Assembly (NCBI GenBank): GCA_007121455.1
Contig: SKKN01000035.1
Coordinates: 62,001 to 126,000 of the forward strand
Source of the DNA: Gemmatimonadota bacterium
GTDB taxonomy: Bacteria > Gemmatimonadota > Gemmatimonadetes > Longimicrobiales > Gaopeijiaceae
Length of the DNA: 64,000 nucleotides
Direction of reading: 5' to 3'
The position numbers and the translations under genes were made by a program. Numbering within the stretch: the first letter of the stretch is position 1; each line of letters starts with the position of its first letter. The notes beneath the pieces were generated by a model, which searched no databases, was not told the DNA's origin, and saw nothing but the letters and a program-made list of their open reading frames with translations. Below are positions 9,339-16,747 of this stretch, piece by piece.

Positions 9339-11222
9339 GTGGGAAAACTCACCCGAGAAGCATCCGCCTCTCCCCGACTCATCCGAGAGTTCGGCCCGCC
9401 CCCGGTCCTCGACACGGCCGGAAGGTGTTCGCGCACGGCCGCCTTCCTCCTGCTCCTCTCCCTCCTCACAGCCTCGCCCCTTCAGGGGCGGGAGTGCCCC
9501 GAGGGGGAGATCTCCCATGTGTTCGTCGACAACCACTCCATCTTCGATGCGGAGACTCTGCCGGACGACGGACGCGTACGGTGGGCGTATGAGTTGGCCA
9601 ATCGCGCGCACGTCCGGACGCGTGAGGATTTCATCCGTGGCGAGATCCTGCTCAGCGAAGGAGACTGCTACGAGCCGGAGCTGGGGCGGGAGTCGGCCCG
9701 GATCCTGCGGGAGTTCAGGTTCATCGCGAACGCAGACGTCTTCAGTGTGCCGCAACCGGACGGCAGCCTGCACCTCATCGTCGACACCCGGGACGAGTGG
9801 ACGACGAAGCCGACGGTAGCCCCAGCATACGACGAGGGACTTCGGCTCGAGGGAGCCTCCATCACGGAAGAGAATTTTCTCGGGCGAGGAGTCCTCGTAT
9901 CGCTCTTCTACAGGGAGCGGCAGGCGATCCGCGACATCGGAGGGCTCGTAGAAGCCCCTCGTCTGTGGGCGCGCCCCGTGGACGCCCGTTTCGAGGTCGT
10001 ACGAACACGGGTGGGGATGTCCGTCGACCAGCTCCTCATCCAGCCCTTCGTGGCGGAGGAGGCGGACGTGGCGTTCCGACAGCACATCCGGAGGAACAAC
10101 GACTTCTTCAGATACCAAACCGGAGAGGCAGGAAACCGGGCCCAGGTGATCGTTCCCGTCATGGAGGATCTGGTCGACCTCTCCGCGGCGGCCCGGATCG
10201 GCCGACCCGGCGACCTCTTCCTTTTCGGCGGTGGAATATCCTGGGAAGCTCTCCGGCTGAACCGGGGAGCGTGGGAGCCGCAGTTGGTGCCCGAGGGCCA
10301 GTTCGAGGCGAGGGAGCCGGCCTCCCCCGAGGTGCGAGAGGAGCTGTCATCGCAACTCAATGAACGGCAGGCCGGACGCCTGAACCTCTTCCTCGGCATC
10401 CGACGACTTCAGTTCCAGGAGTGGAGTGGACTCGACGCCATCCGCGGCGTCCAGGACGTGCCCTTCGGGCTGGAAGCCACGCTCACCGGTGGCTATCCCC
10501 TTGGGTTCCTGTCCGGCTCGGCGATTCCCACGGACCGGGACCTCTTCCTGCGAGGTGAGGTGTTCTGGGGCGGGACGAGAGGGACGATGCTCATCCATGG
10601 CCTCTTTTCGGGTGAGGGTCGGCATGCGCGAGCAGAGCCGTCGCAGCCCGGGGGATGGCGTGATGTGCTGATGGAGGGCGTTGGCCTCGCATACTGGCGG
10701 CCGCAGCCGGGGGGGCGTCACCTCCTGGTGGGGAAAGTCGAGGCTTCTGGAGGCTGGAACGCGATGGGTCCGTTCCAGGTCACGCTTGGAGGGGAGGATG
10801 GAGTGCGCGGGTTCCGGGACCACCACTTTCCCGGAGCCCGGAGCGTCGTCGTCTCTCTCGAGGACCGAATCCGGGTGAACTCTCCTTTTCCCGATTTCGC
10901 CGACCTCGGCCTCACGCTGCTCGCCGACGGCGGGTTCATCCGGGGGCAGAACGTTCCTTTCGGGGGCGACTCCGGTCTGCAGGCCGCTGTGGGAGTGGGG
11001 CTCCGCCTGGGCTTTCCGTCAGGCACCTCGAGCGTGATCCGATTCGACCTGGTGGCTCCGGTGACGGGCGACCAACGGTTCGGAAGTCCCACATTCCGGA
11101 TTTCCTCGAGGGAGATCCTGGGGCTGCTCGCCCCCTTTGGGAGCAGGCAACTGGACCGGAGCCGTCGAGCCGGAGTGGGCACCGATTTCCGGGGGGTCGC
11201 GACGGAGCCGTACCGCTGGTGA
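9339..11222 (+). CDS. Omp85-family outer-membrane protein (POTRA plus beta-barrel)
   Basis: 627 residues from a GTG start. A hydrophobic signal segment (about 33-48, AAFLLLLSLLTASPLQG) is followed by a POTRA-like domain (about 57-132) and a long region of alternating hydrophobic residues typical of a 16-strand barrel. The sequence GGEDGVRGFRDHHFPG (about 484-500) matches the VRG(F/Y) motif of the Omp85/TpsB L6 loop. It has one POTRA rather than the five of BamA, so it is a TamA/ShlB/FhaC-like or lineage-specific member. Its stop overlaps the next gene (GTGA), so it appears to be the first gene of the following biosynthetic operon. The signal is long from this start; a later start is possible. 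Confidence 0.78.
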   Translation: MGKLTREASASPRLIREFGPPPVLDTAGRCSRTAAFLLLLSLLTASPLQGRECPEGEISHVFVDNHSIFDAETLPDDGRVRWAYELANRAHVRTREDFIRGEILLSEGDCYEPELGRESARILREFRFIANADVFSVPQPDGSLHLIVDTRDEWTTKPTVAPAYDEGLRLEGASITEENFLGRGVLVSLFYRERQAIRDIGGLVEAPRLWARPVDARFEVVRTRVGMSVDQLLIQPFVAEEADVAFRQHIRRNNDFFRYQTGEAGNRAQVIVPVMEDLVDLSAAARIGRPGDLFLFGGGISWEALRLNRGAWEPQLVPEGQFEAREPASPEVREELSSQLNERQAGRLNLFLGIRRLQFQEWSGLDAIRGVQDVPFGLEATLTGGYPLGFLSGSAIPTDRDLFLRGEVFWGGTRGTMLIHGLFSGEGRHARAEPSQPGGWRDVLMEGVGLAYWRPQPGGRHLLVGKVEASGGWNAMGPFQVTLGGEDGVRGFRDHHFPGARSVVVSLEDRIRVNSPFPDFADLGLTLLADGGFIRGQNVPFGGDSGLQAAVGVGLRLGFPSGTSSVIRFDLVAPVTGDQRFGSPTFRISSREILGLLAPFGSRQLDRSRRAGVGTDFRGVATEPYRW

Positions 11223-11926
11223 CCGTGCTCGGGGCGCGGCGCCTGGACCCGGAGCGGATGGATGGCGAGTGGACGGACCTCTCCGCTCTGCGTCGAACTC
11301 TCGGCCGCGTGGCTCAGGTGAATGCCCGCCTCGGCGGTACCCGCGCACTGCGAAAAGCCCTTCTCTCCGGGTGCCGCGGCGCGTCAGCTCTCCAGGTGCT
11401 CGATGTGGGAACAGGTGACGCGTCGATGTGCGTGAAAATGGTCGAGTGGGGTGCAGCGGCTCGGACGCCGGCCTCCGTGGTGGGGGTGGATTCCCACCCT
11501 CAAATCACAGAGATCGCCGGGACGAGAGCTCGCTCCCACGAAGCCGTACGCATCGTTCGGGCCGATGGACGGGATCTCCCTTTTCCGGACCGGGCATTCG
11601 ATGTGACCACCTGCACGCTCACCCTCCACCACCTCGATGAGCGCGGTGCAGCGGCCCTGTTGTCCGAGATGGCGCGTGTTTCTCGACGGATGGTCCTGGT
11701 CAACGACCTGGAGCGCTGTCTTCCCAATCTGCTCGGCGCAAAGCTTCTCGCCGCCACCGTGTGGCGGCAGGACCCCGTCGTGCGCCACGACGGCCCCCTT
11801 TCCGTTCTTCGCTCGTTCGCTCCGAAGGAGCTCGAGGCGATCGGTCGCAGCGCCGGACTACGTGCGGTCCGGGTCACGAGATACTTCCCCTACCGCCTCA
11901 TTCTCTCGGGAGAGCCGCCACGGTGA
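11219..11926 (+). CDS. Class I SAM-dependent methyltransferase (UbiE-like)
   Basis: 235 residues. Motif I is VLDVGTGDAS (about 60-69), motif II VVGVDSHP, and the later motif DVTTCTLTLHHL is followed by REM-type helices ending FAPKELEAIGRSAGL. This is a small-molecule methyltransferase of the UbiE/MenG-like superfamily. From memory, similar proteins sit beside type III polyketide synthases in alkylpyrone/alkylresorcinol loci, but none is present here. The GTG start overlaps the Omp85 stop (GTGA), and the stop overlaps the ATG of the flavoprotein gene by one base, so all are likely cotranslated. The acceptor is unknown. Confidence 0.82.
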   Translation: MTVLGARRLDPERMDGEWTDLSALRRTLGRVAQVNARLGGTRALRKALLSGCRGASALQVLDVGTGDASMCVKMVEWGAAARTPASVVGVDSHPQITEIAGTRARSHEAVRIVRADGRDLPFPDRAFDVTTCTLTLHHLDERGAAALLSEMARVSRRMVLVNDLERCLPNLLGAKLLAATVWRQDPVVRHDGPLSVLRSFAPKELEAIGRSAGLRAVRVTRYFPYRLILSGEPPR

Positions 11927-13146
11927 TGCGCAATCCGGCAGTGCTCGTCGTCGGAGGGGGGCCGGCAGGAAGCGTGACCGCAGGCCTCCTCTCCCGGAGG
12001 GGACATGACGTACTCCTCGTGGACCGTTCCACTTTTCCCCGGCCGAAGCCGTGCGGAGAATGCCTCAACCCCGGAGCCGTGCAGCTACTCCGAGAGCTCG
12101 GTCTCCTGGATGCAGTCGAGGCGTTGAGCCCGGCACGCCTCGAAGGGTGGTGGATCCGCACCGGACCGGAGGTGGAGGCGGGAGGAGGATTCGGCGATGG
12201 GTCGCGATACGGGCTGGCCCTTCGGCGGAGCGATCTCGACGCGACGCTCCTCCAGTGGGCCCGCGTGGGAGGGACCCAGGTGATCGAGGATTTCCAGGTT
12301 ACCCGAGTCGACACGGAAGGCGAGGAAAACCGGCCCCGCGTCTCGTTCCGTGACGCAGAAGGACGCAAAGGAGACTGCCGGCCGGCCTACGTCATCGGAG
12401 CGGATGGGCTCCGCTCCGTCGTGGCCCGTTCGAGCGGACTCGTGCGTCGGCGGCCAGGGACTCGCAAGCTTTCCCTGACCTGCCACGTCATCGGGGAGGG
12501 CCCGGACCCCTCGCGCGGACATCTCTACCTGACCCCCCGCGGTGTGCTGGGAATGGCGCCCCTGTCGTCCGATGGTGGATGTTGGAACCTGTCGGTGGTG
12601 GTCGACGCGCGAAAGGAAGGCCGCAGGATCGCCGCCAACCCTGCGGCCTTCCACCGCGAATTCGGCGGATCTGTCGGAGTACCGTGGGTTTCGCCTCCGA
12701 AGACGGTAGCCGGTCCCTGGGCGAGCGGACCCTTCGATTGGCCCGTCAGGCAGGCGAACCGAGGACGCATCGTGCTGGTTGGAGATGCGGCGGGGTATTA
12801 CGATCCGTTGACCGGTCAGGGCATTTACCGTGCCCTCAGATCGGCTGTCATGGCGGAGGAGGCGGTGGACAGAGCTCTTCGATCCGAATTCGACTGGGAA
12901 CGACACCTCGAGCGCTACGGGAGAGCGTGGGCGCGGGAAACGACCCCGAGCCGCCGGGTCCAGCACGGAATCGAGTACATCGTGCGCCGACAGCGCCTCC
13001 TCCGCCCGCTCCTCAAGCGTGCCGGCCGCTCGGAAGGGAGCCTGACCGGGCTACTCCGAGTCACCGGGGACCTTGCCCGCCCGCGCACTCTCCTCCGCCC
13101 GGCGGCATGGATGCCGCTCGTCCGTGGTGGGACCACTCGAGGATGA
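11926..13146 (+). CDS. FAD-dependent oxidoreductase, geranylgeranyl-reductase family
   Basis: 406 residues. The FAD-binding Rossmann motif VVGGGPAGSVTAGLLSRRG lies at 8-26, KPCGECLNPGAV at 41-52, VIGADGLRSVVAR at 156-168, and the second FAD motif GDAAGYYDPLTGQGI at 286-300. This is the group that includes geranylgeranyl reductases and p-hydroxybenzoate-hydroxylase-like monooxygenases, so it could reduce double bonds or hydroxylate an aromatic or polyketide product. The ATG at 11926 overlaps the methyltransferase stop (TGATG), which fixes the start although the frame is open further upstream. The substrate is inferred only from neighbouring genes. Confidence 0.88.
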   Translation: MRNPAVLVVGGGPAGSVTAGLLSRRGHDVLLVDRSTFPRPKPCGECLNPGAVQLLRELGLLDAVEALSPARLEGWWIRTGPEVEAGGGFGDGSRYGLALRRSDLDATLLQWARVGGTQVIEDFQVTRVDTEGEENRPRVSFRDAEGRKGDCRPAYVIGADGLRSVVARSSGLVRRRPGTRKLSLTCHVIGEGPDPSRGHLYLTPRGVLGMAPLSSDGGCWNLSVVVDARKEGRRIAANPAAFHREFGGSVGVPWVSPPKTVAGPWASGPFDWPVRQANRGRIVLVGDAAGYYDPLTGQGIYRALRSAVMAEEAVDRALRSEFDWERHLERYGRAWARETTPSRRVQHGIEYIVRRQRLLRPLLKRAGRSEGSLTGLLRVTGDLARPRTLLRPAAWMPLVRGGTTRG

Positions 13147-13158
13147 TGGGAGCCACTC

Positions 13159-13629
13159 ATGATCACGATTGACGAGGCCGTGGCGACCGCTCCCCCCGAC
13201 CTCTGCTTCGACGTCGCGGCGGACGTGGAGCGGTGGCCCGAAATCCTTCCCCACTACCGGTGGGTGCGTTTTCACGGAACGGAGGAGCTCGCCCGCGACG
13301 TCGTCGAAATGGCGGCCTGGCGGCCATTCGCGGGACCGATCCGTTACCCGACGTGGTGGGTCTCGGAGATGCATTCGGATCCCGACCGAGCCGTGATCTC
13401 CTACCGTCATATCGGGGGGATCACCACCGGGATGGACGTCCGATGGGAGATTCACCCCGATCCGGCGGGCACCCGCCTCCGCATCGTCCACGAATGGACC
13501 GGACCTCCCTGGCCCCTGATCGGAGCCATCGCAGCGAACCTGGTGATCGGGCCTCACTTCGTGTCGCATATCGCGGGACGGACGCTGGCGGGAGTCGTTC
13601 GAGAGGCGGAACGAAAGGCCGCCGAGTGA
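13159..13629 (+). CDS. SRPBCC (START-like) protein, possible cyclase/aromatase
   Basis: 156 residues with the SRPBCC fold signature: an N-terminal strand, then PPDLCFDVAADVERWPEILPHY, a central tryptophan-rich sheet (YPTWWVSEMHSDP) and a long amphipathic C-terminal helix. The fold forms a hydrophobic pocket and is used by polyketide cyclases/aromatases and by lipid- or quinone-binding proteins. It starts 12 bp after the flavoprotein gene and its stop overlaps the ketosynthase GTG (GTGA). Its place between a flavoprotein and a ketosynthase favours a role in shaping a polyketide or fatty product, but this is inference. Confidence 0.75.
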   Translation: MITIDEAVATAPPDLCFDVAADVERWPEILPHYRWVRFHGTEELARDVVEMAAWRPFAGPIRYPTWWVSEMHSDPDRAVISYRHIGGITTGMDVRWEIHPDPAGTRLRIVHEWTGPPWPLIGAIAANLVIGPHFVSHIAGRTLAGVVREAERKAAE

Positions 13630-14951
13630 GCGGGGCAGGCGAAGCTTCCACAGCCAAGCGAACCCAACCGGGGGCTTCCGCGGCGATTACCGGCATCGGA
13701 GTCATCACCGGGTCAGGGGTGGGCGTGGGTCCGTTCTGGACGGCGTTGCAGGGCGATCGCTCCCCAACACGCATCATCACCCGATTCGATTCCTCCCCGT
13801 TTCGGAGCCGGATTGCGGTCGAGGTCGACGATTTCCAGGCCGAAAGGCTGATGGATGCGTCCAGAGCCCGACGGCTCGATCGATTCGGACAGTTCAGCAT
13901 CGGCGCCGCGCGGCTGGCACTCGCGGATGCGGACCTCCAACCGGATTTCGTGGAGCCGAACAGGGTCGCCGTTCAATTGGGATCGGCGCTCGGAGGGATC
14001 GCGCATGCGGAGGAGCAGGTGTACCGGTTCCACGAGCGCGGACTCCGTGCGGTCGACCCACGGCTCGCCCTCGCGGTATTCGGCGGCGCCGCATCGTGCA
14101 ATGTGGCGATCGAGTTTGGCTTCACAGGACCGAACTGTACGAATGCCATGAGCTGCGCATCGGGAGCGATCGGTGTCGGAGAGGCGTGGCGACTCATCCG
14201 GGAAGGCGTCGTCGATGTGGCGATCGCAGGGGGGGTCGAAGTCCCGCTCGCACCGTTGACCTACGGTGCCTTCGCGAACATCCGCGCGATGAGTACTCGA
14301 AACGACGACCCGGAAGCGGCATGCCGGCCGTTCGATCGTGACCGCGACGGCTTCGTGATGGGTGAGGGCGCGGGAATCCTCGTGCTCGAGTCCATCGAGC
14401 ATGCGTCCGCACGAGGTGCACGGGTGTATGCGACCGTCGAGGGTTATGGACGGTCGAGCGACGCATACCACATGACCGCTCCCCGCCCGGATGCCCTTCA
14501 GGCTACCCGTGCCATCCGCGAAGCATTGCAGAGCGCCCGGGTCGAGCCGGGCCAGATCGATTACGTGAACGCGCACGCCTCCTCCACCCCCCTGAACGAC
14601 GCGACGGAGACCCGGGCCATCCAACTCGCCCTCGGTCCACGAGCGCTCCAGATTCCCGTGTCCGGGACCAAGCCGTTCTACGGACATGTACTGGGGGCTT
14701 CCGGCGCGATCGAAGTCGCAGTCTGTGCGCTCGCGCTCCGCCATGGCTGGGTGCCACCGACATTGAACCTCGACGAGCCGGAAGAAGGGCTGGCGCTCGA
14801 TTACGTCCCGCACCGAGGCCGGCCACGCCCACTTCAAAAGGTGCTCACCAACTCCTTCGGATTTGGCGGCGTGAACGCGAGCCTCGTGTTGGCATGCCAC
14901 GGAAATGAAGAAGAGCCCGCACCGAATCCAACGCTGCGACGTAATGCATAA
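13626..14951 (+). CDS. Beta-ketoacyl-ACP synthase (FabF/type II KS-like)
   Basis: 441 residues from a GTG that overlaps the SRPBCC stop. The catalytic triad is intact: C177 in NAMSCASGAIG, H317 in VNAHASSTPLND and H354 in KPFYGHVLGASGAIE. The C-terminal glycine-rich TNSFGFGGVNASL motif is also present. It is therefore an active condensing enzyme rather than a chain-length factor. There is no adjacent KS-beta, acyl carrier protein, ketoreductase or malonyl transferase, so it would have to borrow an ACP from fatty-acid synthesis or an unlinked locus. It is the last gene of the Omp85-methyltransferase-flavoprotein-SRPBCC-KS operon. Confidence 0.88.
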   Translation: MSGAGEASTAKRTQPGASAAITGIGVITGSGVGVGPFWTALQGDRSPTRIITRFDSSPFRSRIAVEVDDFQAERLMDASRARRLDRFGQFSIGAARLALADADLQPDFVEPNRVAVQLGSALGGIAHAEEQVYRFHERGLRAVDPRLALAVFGGAASCNVAIEFGFTGPNCTNAMSCASGAIGVGEAWRLIREGVVDVAIAGGVEVPLAPLTYGAFANIRAMSTRNDDPEAACRPFDRDRDGFVMGEGAGILVLESIEHASARGARVYATVEGYGRSSDAYHMTAPRPDALQATRAIREALQSARVEPGQIDYVNAHASSTPLNDATETRAIQLALGPRALQIPVSGTKPFYGHVLGASGAIEVAVCALALRHGWVPPTLNLDEPEEGLALDYVPHRGRPRPLQKVLTNSFGFGGVNASLVLACHGNEEEPAPNPTLRRNA

Positions 14952-15027
14952 ACATCCTTCGCAGCCGGGCTCAGCATCGCCCGTGGCACTCTTCCTTTTT
15001 GGGAACTCCTTCCCGCAGATCGTGTAG

Positions 15028-15056
15028 GCGGTCTGACCGCTTCAAGAGGTCGGACC
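15028..15056. promoter_or_regulatory. Tandem GGTC-N-GACC dyads, possible operator
   Basis: GCGGTCTGACCGC (15028-15040) is a 6-bp inverted repeat around one base. GGTCGGACC (15048-15056) repeats its GGTC-N-GACC core 18 bp further on. Both lie upstream of the -35 at 15093, a position suited to a dimeric regulator. No regulator is identified. Confidence 0.3.
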
Positions 15057-15092
15057 CCCTCCCCGGAAGGGACCCGCGAGGAAGGTTACCCT

Positions 15093-15121
15093 TTGACTGA
15101 CTCCCTTCCCGCGTGTACGTT
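15093..15121 (+). promoter_or_regulatory. Sigma-70-like promoter for second sigma factor
   Basis: TTGACT (15093-15098), a 17-nt spacer and TACGTT (15116-15121). It lies about 140 bases upstream of the ATG at 15262, leaving a leader of about 135 nt. Good fit by eye. Confidence 0.55.
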
Positions 15122-15261
15122 TCATTGGATTTACTTGCGGTGGTCCGGTTCGTCTTCCCGGTACCCGGGTCGCGAGGCCCATGTGCGCAACCTGCCCCTT
15201 GTAAAAGCGCCAGTGGCGTTTCCGGCTCTCCTACACTAAAGAACGAGGTCGAGAAAAACGG

Positions 15262-16122
15262 ATGTTTTCCCCTTCTCGTGGGTTGGACTCGTTCGACCAG
15301 TATCTGCAGGATGTCGAGAAGTACCCGCTGATTCAGGACCCTGATGAGGAGAGAGCTCTTGCCAGACGGGCGCGCGCGGGAGACAAGGAAGCCGCCGAGC
15401 GGCTCGTAACGGCGAACCTCCGCTTTGTGATTTCCTATGTGAAGAAATACCAAGGCCGCGGGTTGGGGCTCGCCGAGCTGGTCTGCATCGGGAATGAAGG
15501 CCTGCTGAAGGCCGTGAAGAAGTTCGATCCCGACAAGGGTGTGAAGTTCATCTCCTATGCCGTCTGGTGGATTCGCCAGACCGTGCTCCAGGCCCTCGCA
15601 GAGCAGACTCGTTCCGTTCGAATCCCCCTGAACCAGAACTCGAACCTCGCGCGCCTCTCCCGAACGGATACAGCCCTCACCCAACAGCTCGGTCGTCCCC
15701 CCACGGACCAGGAGATCGCCGAGGAGATGGAGGAGCCGATCGAGACGATCCGAGCACTGCGGCGGGTGGCGGCAAGCGAGCTCAGCCTCGATGCCCCCAT
15801 CGATCGGAGTGACCGGGACAGCTCGAGCTTCGGTGAACGGTTTGCCGGGGCTGATTCGGGTGACATCGAGGAAGATGTCGAAGCGGTGGCTCGCCGCGAC
15901 TTTCTCGAGACGATGTTCGAAAGCTACCTCACCGAGCGGGAAAGGAAGATCCTCTACCTCTATTACGGCTTGGATGATGGAGAGGAGCGGACCCTGGAGG
16001 AGATCGGTTCCCTCCTGGGGGTCACCCGTGAACGCATCCGCCAGATCAGAAACCGGGCCTTCGAAAAGCTCCGTGAAAGCCCTCATGGGGAATCTCTCTC
16101 GGGTTTCTGGACGCCGAACTGA
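15262..16122 (+). CDS. RpoD-type sigma-70 factor (group 1/2), second copy
   Basis: 286 residues. Region 1.2 is LDSFDQYLQDVEKYPLI, region 2 ANLRFVISYVKKYQGRG followed by ISYAVWWIRQTVLQAL, region 3 NSNLARLSRTDTALTQQLG, and region 4 LEEIGSLLGVTRERIRQIRNRAFEKLR. Like the factor at 713-1624 it lacks region 1.1. The two differ clearly in the linker and region 3, and are paralogues rather than duplicates. It is flanked by its own promoter and a strong terminator, so it is a monocistronic unit. Whether it is the vegetative or an alternative group 2 factor is not resolved. Confidence 0.92.
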   Translation: MFSPSRGLDSFDQYLQDVEKYPLIQDPDEERALARRARAGDKEAAERLVTANLRFVISYVKKYQGRGLGLAELVCIGNEGLLKAVKKFDPDKGVKFISYAVWWIRQTVLQALAEQTRSVRIPLNQNSNLARLSRTDTALTQQLGRPPTDQEIAEEMEEPIETIRALRRVAASELSLDAPIDRSDRDSSSFGERFAGADSGDIEEDVEAVARRDFLETMFESYLTERERKILYLYYGLDDGEERTLEEIGSLLGVTRERIRQIRNRAFEKLRESPHGESLSGFWTPN

Positions 16123-16149
16123 ACCCGGCCGTGATACCGACCGGGCTCG

Positions 16150-16185
16150 AATGCGGGTCCCTTCCAGCCGGAAGGGACCCGCATT
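16150..16185. terminator. Bidirectional hairpin terminator between sigma factor and ssb
   Basis: A perfect 16-bp stem, AATGCGGGTCCCTTCC (16150-16165) paired with 16170-16185, with a 4-nt loop AGCC. CGTTT follows on the plus strand. It lies in the 92-bp gap between convergent genes and could serve both. Confidence 0.75.
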
Positions 16186-16214
16186 CGTTTCCACTCCGCA
16201 CGTTCCCCTTCGGC

Positions 16215-16598
16215 TCAAACCCCCGCCGGCTCCTCGATCTCCTCGACTTCGACCGTCTCACCCGCTGCGGGCGGAGTTAGGAGCAGAAGCTCCCGCACCT
16301 GGACTTCCGCGGTCGGAATCGTGACCCCATCCCGCTCGTATGAATCGTACTCCAGCCTTCCCTCGAGGTATACACGATCGCCCTTCCGCACATAGTCTTC
16401 CGCGAACTGCGCCGTCCGATTCCACACGGTGACCCGATGCCAGTCGGTCCGTTCGCGAAAGCCCTCTCCCTCATCGGGATACCTATGGTTCGTGGCCAGC
16501 GAAAAGTTCGCCACCTTCGTGCCGCTTCGGGTCTCTCGGACCTCCGGGTCGCGTCCGACGTGACCGACGAGAATGACCTTGTTGACCGAACGGCTCAT
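16215..16598 (-). CDS. ssb: Single-stranded DNA-binding protein (short form)
   Basis: 127 residues, mostly one OB-fold: SVNKVILVGHVGRDPEVR, then TKVANFSLATNHRY, DWHRVTVWNRTAQFAEDYV, KGDRVYLEGRLEYDSY. The ATG at 16598 has a strong AAGGAGGAGG five bases upstream; longer in-frame readings upstream are not conserved. It lies downstream of polA on the same strand (149-bp gap). The C-terminus is acidic (EVEEIEEPAGV) but lacks the DDDIPF-type tip that recruits partner proteins in housekeeping SSBs, and the protein is short. It could be a secondary SSB. Confidence 0.93.
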   Translation of the reverse strand: MSRSVNKVILVGHVGRDPEVRETRSGTKVANFSLATNHRYPDEGEGFRERTDWHRVTVWNRTAQFAEDYVRKGDRVYLEGRLEYDSYERDGVTIPTAEVQVRELLLLTPPAAGETVEVEEIEEPAGV

Positions 16599-16747
16599 CG
16601 TCCTCCTCCTTGGGCTCGCAGTGTTCCGGCCCGGCTCCCCGGCGAGTTCGCGAGAACCGGTATCACCGAACCGGAACGGTAGCCATCCGGAGGGGGCCAT
16701 CCCATGGGAGAAACGGACGTACGGAGAGGGCGGACCGCTCCTTACCC

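Larger units (their letters stand above)
14952..15261. other. 310-bp intergenic region upstream of the second sigma factor
   Basis: Holds a weak 5-bp hairpin (CGGGC 14966-14970 / GCCCG 14979-14983) followed by a T-rich stretch, a possible terminator of the KS operon. It also holds two dyads (15028-15040 and 15048-15056) and a good promoter (15093-15121) for the sigma factor. A 15-bp sequence, CCGGAAGGGACCCGC (15063-15077), recurs in the terminator after that gene (16168-16182). No gene was found. Confidence 0.5.

Noticed and set aside
5146-9592. Very long open frames on the plus strand opposite pckA and maeB
   Set aside because: They mirror the codon positions of the real minus-strand genes in GC-rich DNA, are rich in Arg/His/Pro/Gly, and contain no recognisable domain. 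The same applies to long frames opposite polA, gcvP, actB, lon and others.
11219-14951. Interpretation as an alkylresorcinol/alkylpyrone type III PKS locus
   Set aside because: No chalcone-synthase-like gene is present; the condensing enzyme is a FabF-type ketosynthase, so only the accessory genes resemble such loci.
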